NCBI GenBank assembly: GCA_016795365.1
Contig: JAEUHN010000029.1
Coordinates: 62,001-126,000 of the forward strand
DNA: 64,000 nt
Reading direction: 5' to 3'
Source: Verrucomicrobiaceae bacterium
GTDB taxonomy: Bacteria; Verrucomicrobiota; Verrucomicrobiia; Verrucomicrobiales; Verrucomicrobiaceae
Part shown: positions 24,637-34,577 of the stretch, in pieces
Numbering within the stretch: position 1 is the stretch's first letter
How the letters are laid out: each line of letters opens with the position of its first letter
Position numbers and translations under genes: made by a program
The notes under the pieces: generated by a model
What the model was told of the DNA's origin: nothing
Databases searched by the model: none
The model's input: only the letters and a program-made list of their open reading frames with translations

Positions 24637-24781
24637 GGCTGACCTGAACAGCCCCGCCCGCCAGCTGAGGTTACAAAACAACTGTCGAAAACCTTGAGCC
24701 GCGCAGCATCATTGCTCGTGGGGTTGTCGGTCGTTTGCAGGGATTGCGGACGTTGAGCTTCCAGCAGGCGTATGCCTCAGG

Positions 24782-26512
24782 ATGACGGATCTCTCTCTGA
24801 TTACAACGATCGCCGGTTGTGCGACAGCGGCGCTGGTGGGTGGACTGGCAGCGAAGCGGTTCGGCCTCTCACCGCTCGTGGGCTATCTGCTCGCGGGCAT
24901 CGCCGTGGGGCCGCACACGCCTGGTTTCGTTGGTGATGAACACATTGCCAGCCAGCTTGCGGAGATCGGCGTGATGCTCATGATGTTCGCCGTCGGACTG
25001 CATTTTCATCTCGCCGATCTGATGCGTGTCAAAGGCATCGCCATCACAGGTGCCGTGGGTCAGAGCCTGGTGGCGACCGCCGCCTGCATCTGGCTGACCA
25101 CAGCACTGGGCTGGCCGCTCTCGCAAGCCATGGTGCTGGGCGTGGCCGTGTCTGTGGCCAGCACGGTAGTGCTGCTGCGCAGCCTGGATGATCACGGCTT
25201 GGTGGAGACGCCGGAGGGACATGCAGCGGTGGGATGGCTGGTCGTGGAGGACATTCTCACCATCATCATTCTGGTGCTGCTGCCGCCACTCGCTGCGGAT
25301 GATGGCGGCGGTCAAGTGTGGCTGACACTTGGCATGGCGCTGGGCAAGCTGGCGATCTTCATGGTGGTGATGCTGGTGGCAGGGGCAAGGCTCGTGCCAT
25401 GGCTGCTGCATCGCGTGGCGAAGCTGCGCTCACGCGAGTTGTTCACGCTCACCGTTCTGGTGCTGGCCGTGGCAGTCGCCACGCTCGCCTACTTTGTCTT
25501 TGGTGCCTCAATGGCGTTAGGTGCCTTCCTGGCCGGTATGGTGGTCGGCCAGTCAAAGCTGAGCCATCAGGCCGCAGCGGATCTGCTGCCGATGAAGGAT
25601 GCCTTTGCCGTGCTGTTCTTTGTCTCCGTGGGCATGCTCTTTGATTACCGTGTGCTGCTCGCCCAGCCGCTGCTGGTCGCGGGAGTGACCGCCATCATCG
25701 TGATGGTGAAGCCTCTGGCCGCCCTGCTCATCGTATTGATCCGGGGGCACGCTTTGCGCACAGCGTTCACAGTGGCGGGCGGCCTCGCGCAGATCGGAGA
25801 GTTCTCCTTCATCGTCGGCGGTCTCGGTGTGCAGATCGGCATGCTGCCCCGCGTGGCCCTCGATGTGCTGGTAGCGGGCGCGATGATTTCCATCTGCATC
25901 AATCCACTGCTCTTCCGCTGGATGCTGGCCGCGGAGCCGCGCCTGGATCGCTGGTCATGGCTGAAGCGCCGCCTTTCCCGTGCTGTGGCTGACCGTGGCG
26001 AAAAACTGAACCTGAGCCAGGATACCTCCAGGAACGACGCCATCGTGGTGGGCTACGGGCCAGTGGGCAGGACGGTCACTCGACTGCTGCGGGAGGGCGG
26101 CCTCACCCCCGTGGTAATCGAGACGAACATCGATACCGTGAGCCAGATACAATCCGAAGGTCATCACGCCATTTACGGCGATGCCGCGAGCCATGAGATC
26201 CTCGCTGCCGCAGGTCTCGCGCGAGCGCGCTACCTGGTAATCACGGTGCCGAAGGCTGCCATTTCCACGGCCATCATGCACAGCGCCCGGGAGATGAATG
26301 CAACGACGCACATCCTTTGCCGCGCAGCCTATCTCAATGAGCATGATCAGCTCAAGGAAGCAGGTGCTACGATCATCCGCTTCGACGAAGGTGAATGTGC
26401 CACCGCTCTGGCCAAGGCTGTCCTGCACGAGATGAAGCTGCCCGACGACCAAATCGCACAGAACATTCGCAACGTGCGCGATGACCTGGGCATTCGCGCG
26501 GACATCCTCTGA
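24782..26512 (+). CDS. Kef-type cation:proton antiporter (CPA2) with TrkA-N domain
   Basis: The 576-residue inner-membrane protein has about 12 hydrophobic helices (1-385), beginning 'LSPLVGYLLAGIAVGPHTPG' and including the CPA2 signature 'EIGVMLMMFAVGLHF', and a cytoplasmic Rossmann TrkA-N domain (from about 420) with nucleotide-binding 'AIVVGYGPVGRTVTRLL' and 'VIETNID'. 'GVAVSVASTVVLLRSL' matches the YbaL/Kef branch. It should exchange K+ or Na+ for H+, gated by a bound nucleotide. Region 24637-24781 separates it from the divergent FG-GAP gene and must carry both promoters. No separate ancillary KefF/G gene is visible. Confidence 0.93.
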   Translation: MTDLSLITTIAGCATAALVGGLAAKRFGLSPLVGYLLAGIAVGPHTPGFVGDEHIASQLAEIGVMLMMFAVGLHFHLADLMRVKGIAITGAVGQSLVATAACIWLTTALGWPLSQAMVLGVAVSVASTVVLLRSLDDHGLVETPEGHAAVGWLVVEDILTIIILVLLPPLAADDGGGQVWLTLGMALGKLAIFMVVMLVAGARLVPWLLHRVAKLRSRELFTLTVLVLAVAVATLAYFVFGASMALGAFLAGMVVGQSKLSHQAAADLLPMKDAFAVLFFVSVGMLFDYRVLLAQPLLVAGVTAIIVMVKPLAALLIVLIRGHALRTAFTVAGGLAQIGEFSFIVGGLGVQIGMLPRVALDVLVAGAMISICINPLLFRWMLAAEPRLDRWSWLKRRLSRAVADRGEKLNLSQDTSRNDAIVVGYGPVGRTVTRLLREGGLTPVVIETNIDTVSQIQSEGHHAIYGDAASHEILAAAGLARARYLVITVPKAAISTAIMHSAREMNATTHILCRAAYLNEHDQLKEAGATIIRFDEGECATALAKAVLHEMKLPDDQIAQNIRNVRDDLGIRADIL

Positions 26513-26694
26513 ACTTGCGGTCAGGAGTCTTCAAAGGACGGGCAAATATCAAAATCCGATGGGGTTCAAGCGCTTGGTCTTTGTTCAATTCCCATGCGTT
26601 GATCAATATCCGCAGTTGGCAATGATCAGACCGCTTGGAGACAAACTCATCATCCCTCTCTCGATCGTGGCGTGCATGCCAACGAACCATCCGC

Positions 26695-27573
26695 TCAGGC
26701 GCGGCATGCATGCTGTTTCAGCCAGGCGATCCGGCGCTGAAGCCGTGCCTGACGTTCCTCATTCGGTTCAGGATAGAGAATGGGATACCACGCCGTCATG
26801 ACCGCTGCCCGACCGATCATGCAATGCTGGAGAACCGTCATGTCTAGTTCACCACCCGCAGCACGATAAGCATCCACGATGGCATCGGCGGAGGCGTGAT
26901 CCTCTTCGAGGATGCGGGCGTTCCAGATGATCGACGCTACATCCCATTCCACAGGACCCGAAAAGGTGTCTTCCCAATCCGTCCACAGCAGCCCGCGGGT
27001 GGTATTCATGAGGTTGCCCATGTGGGCGTCTCCATGCAGGGCTTGATGCGTGCATCCACTCAGAGCTTCGATCGAAGTCGTGAGGTGATCGCGCAGCATC
27101 TGCTGGATGGAGTCCGGGAAAAGCTCCCGATCCTTCAGAATCGCCAGGCTCTCGGTGAGGATTGCGAGCGTGGGCAAAGGCTCCGGGAAGTCCCGCATAA
27201 TCTCGTGACACTGCCTTAACGTGTGTCCGATCTCGCGAGGTTCAGGCTCGTCCTCGACTCGTGTAACGAACTCCCAGAAGTTCAACGGAAAGCCCAGATG
27301 CTCGTGAGGGCCGGGCGGCAGATCGGGATGAAGCGGGATCACAGGTGCTCCGCGCATGGTGAGATGTTGGGCGATCACGTTTTCTCGTGCGAACCACTCG
27401 GTGCCCTGCCGTGGTCCATCGCGATCCTGCACCACGCGTGCAACCAGCGTCTCGGTCAATCGCAACACCAGCGTGCTGCTGTTTTGCAAAATGTCGCAGC
27501 GATCAGGCACGATGCCGTGAGCGAGGGCGGTTTCGCTGGCGGCACGAATGGCGGAATCAAGGGAGGAAGTCAT
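26695..27573 (-). CDS. aminoglycoside phosphotransferase-like (APH) family kinase
   Basis: The 292-residue protein has the APH/choline-kinase catalytic core: the Brenner-type motif 'HGDAHMGNLM' near residue 180 and the metal-binding 'LWTDWEDTFSGPVEWDVAS'. The N-lobe is shorter and poorly conserved ('TLVLRLTETLVARVV'). Substrates of this family range from antibiotics to sugars and choline, and nothing here identifies one, so resistance should not be assumed. The 182-base region 26513-26694 between this gene and the convergent antiporter has no recognisable gene or terminator. Confidence 0.85.
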   Translation of the reverse strand: MTSSLDSAIRAASETALAHGIVPDRCDILQNSSTLVLRLTETLVARVVQDRDGPRQGTEWFARENVIAQHLTMRGAPVIPLHPDLPPGPHEHLGFPLNFWEFVTRVEDEPEPREIGHTLRQCHEIMRDFPEPLPTLAILTESLAILKDRELFPDSIQQMLRDHLTTSIEALSGCTHQALHGDAHMGNLMNTTRGLLWTDWEDTFSGPVEWDVASIIWNARILEEDHASADAIVDAYRAAGGELDMTVLQHCMIGRAAVMTAWYPILYPEPNEERQARLQRRIAWLKQHACRA

Positions 27574-27610
27574 GGAGTAGAGCAGTGGCTCTCGACTGCG
27601 AGAGCATTCA

Positions 27611-28258
27611 TCAACGCACAGGTGGTGGAACAGGCAGAAACTGAACCGCGTCGGCGATCACGACCTTATTAGGCTCGGTCCCATCATTGGACACACGCAC
27701 CCATCCACCACGGCCGACTTCAAATCGAAAGATGCCAAGGGTGCGCCAGAGATGTTCGTGCTTGGGTTCCTCCTGCTGATTGACCTTCAGCGTCGTGTCT
27801 CCATCGGCATGGTGAATCGTGACCGGCGTCCTGGTCGAACGGCGAACATTGAAACAATGGGCCAGCCGCACCTCATACCACCCAGCCTGGGGAAGTGTGG
27901 GGGTGAAGGTCACGGACTTGGTGCCTTTGCCAGCCTTCATGTCGTGCAAGTAACCAAGCCCCACATAAGGGGGTGTGTGGGTGGAATACTGCCACTCGCC
28001 GACCAACTCAGCCGAAGTCTCATCCACGACAATCCCAGGCAGCTTCTGGGGATTGGTCACGATGAATGGCACCATTTCAGGACGATCGACTTCACCCGGT
28101 GGATGAATGTTCTTCAATGCCTTCGGATGGAGCACGAGGGATGGCAGCTTTGGCTCCTGGGCCATCAATAGCGTGCCGAGTATCGACGCACAAAGGCACC
28201 CAACGAACCTGCAATCACGAAGGGATTGCACCAGGATGAGTGGAGGGGAGCAGCGCAT
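27611..28258 (-). CDS. exported protein with golvesin/xanthan-lyase CBD-like domain
   Basis: The 215-residue protein has a hydrophobic leader ending around 'ASILGTLLMAQ'. Residues ~75-212 resemble the beta-sandwich domain of golvesin and the xanthan lyase carbohydrate-binding region: 'IVVDETSAELVGEWQYSTHTP' , 'KSVTFTPTLPQAGWYEVRLAH', 'VTIHHADGDTTLKVNQQ' and 'VRVSNDGTEPNKVVIADAVQF'. In relatives this domain is normally the C-terminal part of a large oxidoreductase or lyase; here it stands alone. It follows the upstream propeller-like gene by 12 bases, so they are likely cotranscribed. Confidence 0.75.
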   Translation of the reverse strand: MRCSPPLILVQSLRDCRFVGCLCASILGTLLMAQEPKLPSLVLHPKALKNIHPPGEVDRPEMVPFIVTNPQKLPGIVVDETSAELVGEWQYSTHTPPYVGLGYLHDMKAGKGTKSVTFTPTLPQAGWYEVRLAHCFNVRRSTRTPVTIHHADGDTTLKVNQQEEPKHEHLWRTLGIFRFEVGRGGWVRVSNDGTEPNKVVIADAVQFLPVPPPVR

Positions 28259-28270
28259 CGCAACGGACGT

Positions 28271-29155
28271 TTATTTGAGTGCCGCACTTGGGTTGCGTCC
28301 GTTCTTGATCACGATCATTGACGAGGCACCAGCCTCCGCTGCCATGCGACAAATCGTGGACTTCTTGGTCTTGGGATCAAACTTGCCGAAAAGAAACTCT
28401 TTGCCACCAGGCAACCAGGTGGGGAAATCGCACGACGTGCCCTTGGGCGTCAAACGGGTGAGCTTTCCGGTCGCGATTTCGATGAGGAAAATCGCAGACG
28501 GAGGACCCTCGGCTTCCGGCCCATCTTCCCCATCCATCATTTGATCGAACAACGCTGTCTTGCCGTCGGCAGATACGGCGATGCGTGAAGGCATCGAGAG
28601 TCCCTCGATGACGGTTGGTTTTGGCAAGTCCTTGATCACGCCGACCCTACTGCCCGGCACGGTGACCAAAAAGAACCTCTCCAAGTCGTGGCATAGCCAG
28701 TCGATCGCATTGGGCAGCGGGCTGTAGCCAGCAACCTGGCGCACGCCTTGATCAATCACGATCTGAAAACTACCGTCACTGGGGTTGATGGATGCCAGTG
28801 CCCAATCGTTTTCCTTGAAGTGACTGAAAATCAGCTTAGTCCCGTCGGTGCTCCACACCGGCATGAACTCATTCTTGCCAGGGATGCCCTTCACCAAATT
28901 CGACTTTCCCGTCTTTACGTCGAAGATGGCAATGCGGCGATCACCTTGTTCGTCCGTCTGAGTGTAGGCCACCTTGGTGCCATCAGGTGACATCGCGGGA
29001 TCATATCCCTTGCCCAATACACGAGGCTTTGGCTTGGCCTCGGCAAGGCTGGCGACCGCCACATCTTCCTCGAGTTGGAACGTGAACATCTGAGCACTGA
29101 GTGCCGATGCGGAGAGAAACAAGACGAGGGCCGTGGCGAGAGATGTTCGATGCAT
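28271..29155 (-). CDS. exported TolB/WD40-like beta-propeller protein
   Basis: The 294-residue protein has a signal peptide (MHRTSLATALVLFLSASALSAQ) and WD40-like PD40 repeats: 'GYDPAMSPDGTKVAYTQTDEQG', 'FMPVWSTDGTKLIFSHF', 'SRIAVSADGKTALFDQM' and 'CDFPTWLPGGKEFLFGKFD'. This is a TolB-type propeller without the N-terminal TolB domain, so a periplasmic binding role is likely. The start at 29155 is chosen for the signal peptide; the frame is open to 29215. The 114 bases up to the pyrC stop hold no gene. Confidence 0.82.
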   Translation of the reverse strand: MHRTSLATALVLFLSASALSAQMFTFQLEEDVAVASLAEAKPKPRVLGKGYDPAMSPDGTKVAYTQTDEQGDRRIAIFDVKTGKSNLVKGIPGKNEFMPVWSTDGTKLIFSHFKENDWALASINPSDGSFQIVIDQGVRQVAGYSPLPNAIDWLCHDLERFFLVTVPGSRVGVIKDLPKPTVIEGLSMPSRIAVSADGKTALFDQMMDGEDGPEAEGPPSAIFLIEIATGKLTRLTPKGTSCDFPTWLPGGKEFLFGKFDPKTKKSTICRMAAEAGASSMIVIKNGRNPSAALK

Positions 29156-29269
29156 GGCGAGGGTCAGATGGATGGGTTGGAGGCCGATGTCAGGGTCGTG
29201 GGATGCCTTGCACAAACAACTCCTGGTGCGAGACGATTCGTTGCCTCGAGTTGCAAAGAATTGCTCCAG

Positions 29270-30364
29270 CTACCCCACGATCCGCCAGCTCAGTTCCATG
29301 CCCAACCCGAGCGGCAGCGGAGTGACCGGACCGGCAGGTGTGTCGAGCAGCGTTGTGCTCGATGGTGCCTTCTCCATCTGGAACCGCTGCTGTGAAGCTG
29401 GGAATCCATAGAACGCAGGTCCGTTGAGGCTCAAGAAGCGCTCGAACTGCGCCTGGCCTCCCGCCGTGCTCAGATCGACGCCCGCTTCCTCAAACGCCAT
29501 CGCATAGAGTTGCGGTGCGCAGCCGCCGGTGAAGCAACCAGCCGCACAGCCGCAGGCCGTCGCCTTGGTGGTGTGCGGTGCGCTGTCGGTGCCAGCGAAG
29601 AACTTGGTCTGGCCTGCGATGGTCACCGCTTGTCGCAGCGCGGCGCGATCGTCTTGGAACTTCACGATCGGCAGGCAGTAGAGGTGATACTTCAGTCCCT
29701 GAATCAAATGCCCGAGCGTGTAGAGCAAGTGCTGCGGGGTGATGGTCGCGCCTACATGCTCCGGCGCATTCGCGACGAACTCTGCCGCTGTGCGCGTGGT
29801 GATGTGCTCGCACACGATGCGCAGCTTCGGATGCGCAGCGAGCAGGCGCGGCATGCGTTTGGTGTAGAAGCTTGTCTCCGCGTTCTGCTGCGCGTCGATG
29901 TAGTCTGGTCCGCTCAGCGCGTGCTGCTCCCCATGAATGCACAGCACGATGCCGCATGCTTCCATCGCGCGAAACACCTCGCCGCCAATGAGATCATCCA
30001 TCGGCGTGCCGTGCTCCGAGTTCGTTGTGCCGTGTGGCGGGTAGTATTTGCAGGCGCGCAGCAAACCCGACGCCGCACCTTCGCGAATCATCGCCGCGGT
30101 CGTGTGCCGCGTGAGATACAAGGGCACGATGAGCTGCTCAAAAGCATCCGCACCGGCTGCGCGTAGCTCCGCCGAGTAGTTCTCAATCGATCGTCCATCA
30201 TCCCGCGCAGCACCGGAGACATACGACACTGGTGGTTGCGTGTTTGGCATCGCGAGAGCACCTGCGCAGCCCATGTCGAGATGCGCCTTTACATAAGCCG
30301 GCATCGCGGGGCCTTGACGGAAGTGCGTGTGGAGGTCGAACCACTTGGGAAGATCGAGAGTCAT
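29270..30364 (-). CDS. pyrC: dihydroorotase (class II, E. coli PyrC type)
   Basis: Dihydroorotase cyclises carbamoyl aspartate to dihydroorotate in pyrimidine synthesis. The 364-residue protein has the zinc-binding 'DLHTHFRQ' (H12, H14), the lysine expected to be carbamylated (K106 in 'RACKYYPPHGTTNS'), 'CIHGEQ', 'CEHITTRTAA', and 'FAGTDSAPHTTKAT' with the catalytic Asp. It belongs to the ~345-residue E. coli-type class, not the longer allantoinase-like class. A REP-like hairpin (30375-30397) lies 10 bases upstream of the start, in the gap after the helicase gene. Confidence 0.95.
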   Translation of the reverse strand: MTLDLPKWFDLHTHFRQGPAMPAYVKAHLDMGCAGALAMPNTQPPVSYVSGAARDDGRSIENYSAELRAAGADAFEQLIVPLYLTRHTTAAMIREGAASGLLRACKYYPPHGTTNSEHGTPMDDLIGGEVFRAMEACGIVLCIHGEQHALSGPDYIDAQQNAETSFYTKRMPRLLAAHPKLRIVCEHITTRTAAEFVANAPEHVGATITPQHLLYTLGHLIQGLKYHLYCLPIVKFQDDRAALRQAVTIAGQTKFFAGTDSAPHTTKATACGCAAGCFTGGCAPQLYAMAFEEAGVDLSTAGGQAQFERFLSLNGPAFYGFPASQQRFQMEKAPSSTTLLDTPAGPVTPLPLGLGMELSWRIVG

Positions 30365-30374
30365 GCTCAGGAAA

Positions 30375-30397
30375 GGAGCGCGGACACTCCTGTCCGC
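30375..30397. repeat. single GGAG-type REP-like hairpin
   Basis: GGAG-C is followed by a perfect 7-bp stem GCGGACA/TGTCCGC around a CTCC loop. The same motif occurs twice, in inverted orientation, at 63012-63096. Here it sits between the helicase stop and the pyrC start, so it will be transcribed and could cap the helicase 3' end or block the pyrC leader. Confidence 0.7.
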
Positions 30398-30439
30398 AAG
30401 CCGAAGCGATGGATAGCCAAAGACCCGAGCGCCCTTCCG

Positions 30440-32971
<2,532 letters not shown>

Positions 32972-32973
32972 GA

Positions 32974-33357
32974 CTAGCGAGGGGCAAACGCCTTGCTGAT
33001 CTCCGCGTGAGCCGTCGCGATGGAAGGCACACGTTCCATCATCGCTGCATACTTCGAGGCGAAGCTGCCGCTCTCATTCGAGCCCGTGAGCAGGAGGCGC
33101 GCTTCATTGACCAAGGCATCCTTGCGCTCGGTGGTGATCGGCGGCTTCTCTTCCATCGCTTCGTCGATCATCACGATGAGCTGCGACAGCTCGCGAAGCC
33201 AGGCGAAGCGCGCATCGCCCGTCAGCAGTTGCAGGAAGTGATTGGGTCCCTGGATGACGTTGCCTTCCTTCTCATACAGCGCGCGCTCGGCGAGCATGAG
33301 GATCTTGTGCAGGCTGAGGAGCTGGTTACGGAGGGTGGGCAACGGGTGGTCGTTCAT
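32974..33357 (-). CDS. small helical protein of unknown function, upstream of the helicase
   Basis: The 127-residue product is soluble, acidic-basic mixed and predicted helical: '[21 protein letters not shown]' , '[31 protein letters not shown]' and '[16 protein letters not shown]'. Similar ~120-residue proteins with 'FLQLL..D..FAWLRPLS.LIV..DE' occur widely in bacteria without a known role. The ATG at 33357 is chosen over 33447, which would add unrelated residues. The stop lies 2 bases before the helicase ATG, so translation should be coupled and a physical partnership is plausible. Confidence 0.8.
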   Translation of the reverse strand: MNDHPLPTLRNQLLSLHKILMLAERALYEKEGNVIQGPNHFLQLLTGDARFAWLRELSQLIVMIDEAMEEKPPITTERKDALVNEARLLLTGSNESGSFASKYAAMMERVPSIATAHAEISKAFAPR

Positions 33358-33458
33358 GGCAGGAGACTGTCGTCCTTCGATGCACTTCGCAAGTGAGCTT
33401 GCCGAGTCCACTCTTGTCGCTAGCCTCGGCGCTCCATTCAACTCCACCCCTCCACATC

Positions 33459-33854
33459 ATGTCCGACATCGCACTCGCCAAAGGTGAAAAGTTCCTCGAA
33501 GACAACGCCAAGAAAGAAGGCGTGACCGTTACCGCCAGTGGCCTTCAATACAAGGTCATCACCCCTGGCACCGGCAAGAGCCCCAAGGCCACGGACACCG
33601 TGGAAGTCCACTACGAAGGCACGCTGATCGACGGCACCATCTTCGATAGCTCCTATCGTCGGAAGGAGACCATTGAGTTCCCGCTCAATGGCGTCATCGC
33701 TGGCTGGACCGAAGGAGTGCAGCTGATGCAGGAAGGGGCGAAGTATCGCTTCTTCATCCCCTCGAAGCTGGCCTATGGCTCGCGTGGTGCAGGTGGCGTG
33801 ATCGGACCGAACCAAGCGCTGATCTTTGACGTTGAGCTGATCAAAGTTCGATAA
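33459..33854 (+). CDS. FKBP-type peptidyl-prolyl cis-trans isomerase
   Basis: The 131-residue cytoplasmic protein (no signal peptide) catalyses proline isomerisation. After a short helix ('AKGEKFLEDNAKKEGV') comes a complete FKBP domain: 'SGLQYKVITPGTG', 'VEVHYEGTLIDGTIFDSSYRR', 'FPLNGVIAGWTEGVQLMQEGAKYRFFIPSKLAYG' and 'LIFDVELIKV'. Aromatic pocket residues are retained. It resembles the FklB group without the N-terminal dimerisation helices. The 101-base gap 33358-33458 to the divergent small gene must hold both promoters. Confidence 0.95.
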   Translation: MSDIALAKGEKFLEDNAKKEGVTVTASGLQYKVITPGTGKSPKATDTVEVHYEGTLIDGTIFDSSYRRKETIEFPLNGVIAGWTEGVQLMQEGAKYRFFIPSKLAYGSRGAGGVIGPNQALIFDVELIKVR

Positions 33855-33935
33855 GTTCACCCTCGATGGCTTAGCGCTGGCGTATTACTGCGCAGCGCTT
33901 GGCGGCACTCAGTGATCCTGTGACCGCGACCCACC

Positions 33936-33964
33936 TTGACATGGGGTGCTGCCGTTCGTCTTGT
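33936..33964 (+). promoter_or_regulatory. possible promoter of the small lipoprotein gene
   Basis: TTGACA (33936-33941), a 17-base spacer and a weak -10 (TCTTGT, 33959-33964) end 10 bases before the ATG at 33975. No ribosome-binding site lies between, so a very short or absent leader is possible. The -10 match is poor. Confidence 0.3.
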
Positions 33965-33974
33965 TTACACGCCT

Positions 33975-34241
33975 ATGAAACTCATCAAACCGCTGCTCGG
34001 CACGCTCGCTTGTCTCATTCTTCAGAGTTGTGCCCACGCACTCGAGGTTGTGCAATCCAGTTCACGCACCGTCACTCTCGAGTATAACTCGGTGCTCACC
34101 GACTATAAAACGGTCGTCAAAACTGCCGAGCAAGAGGCCCGCAAGTATGGCAAGCAGGCTGTGGTGCGCGGTGTGATCAATGAGCGTCGCAAGACTCAAT
34201 GGGGTTCCATCGACACCATTGTGTTTGATCTCGTTGACTGA
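33975..34241 (+). CDS. small putative lipoprotein
   Basis: The 88-residue product has a short basic N-terminus, a hydrophobic stretch and a plausible lipobox (MKLIKPLLGTLACLILQSCA), suggesting lipid attachment at Cys20 and an envelope location. The mature part ('VVQSSSRTVTLEYNSVLTDY', 'EARKYGKQAVVRGVINERRK') is beta-alpha-beta like and not assigned. Bases 33855-33974 before it include an inverted repeat AGCGCTG/CAGCGCT (33873-33899) without a T-run. The gene is convergent with the FmdB-like gene (17-base gap). Confidence 0.7.
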   Translation: MKLIKPLLGTLACLILQSCAHALEVVQSSSRTVTLEYNSVLTDYKTVVKTAEQEARKYGKQAVVRGVINERRKTQWGSIDTIVFDLVD

Positions 34242-34258
34242 CACAGCACGCCCCGGCG

Positions 34259-34465
34259 CTATCGTCCTCCCCTGGTCTTCATCGACATGATGCTGGTGCC
34301 GTGCGTGATCCAGCCTCCGCTGCCGCCGGTGATGATTCGACGAACAGGCTCGCCTGTTTGGGGGTCTGTCGTCAGCGCCGGATCACTCATCTTCTGCTGC
34401 ACCTCGAAACGGCGAGGTTGTTCGTCCGGTTTGGTGGGAATGGTTTCGTAAACGTAAGTAGCCAT
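34259..34465 (-). CDS. FmdB-like small protein lacking the zinc-binding cysteines
   Basis: The 68-residue protein follows the FmdB layout: 'MATYVYETI' at the start, 'RRFEVQQKMSDPALTTDP' in the middle and 'GEPVRRIITGGSGG' in the place of the 'PVRRLISGG' end. FmdB proteins carry two CxxC pairs that bind zinc. Here there is not one cysteine; the first pair is replaced by a Thr/Pro-rich stretch and the second by 'TDPQTGEP'. The fold may persist without metal. It was first described as a regulator, but the family role is poorly known. Confidence 0.75.
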   Translation of the reverse strand: MATYVYETIPTKPDEQPRRFEVQQKMSDPALTTDPQTGEPVRRIITGGSGGWITHGTSIMSMKTRGGR

Positions 34466-34500
34466 GGTCTTGAATGAACGAAGGGTGCTGGGTGGTGATG

Positions 34501-34547
34501 CTTGCGGACACCGAAGACGTTCGCAAGGAGTAGCAATTTACGCTGCT
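34501..34547. repeat. two adjacent hairpins between the FmdB-like gene and the Ig-repeat gene
   Basis: CTTGCGGAC (34501-34509) pairs with GTTCGCAAG (34519-34527) with one mismatch; directly after it AGTAGC (34529-34534) pairs with GCTGCT (34542-34547), again with one mismatch. The two small stem-loops lie in the 112-base gap 34466-34577 and have no T-run. They resemble REP palindromes but have no second copy in the window. Confidence 0.45.
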
Positions 34548-34577
34548 TCTCACGCCTTCAACTTCATGTGATCGAAT

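Noticed and set aside
26695-27573. Reading the APH-like kinase as an antibiotic-resistance gene
   Set aside because: Only the generic kinase core (HGDAH, TDWED) is visible; the family covers many substrates and there is no mobile-element context.
33873-33899. Inverted repeat AGCGCTG/CAGCGCT after the FKBP gene as a terminator
   Set aside because: Long 13-base loop and no T-run; AGCGCT is itself palindromic, so chance is likely.
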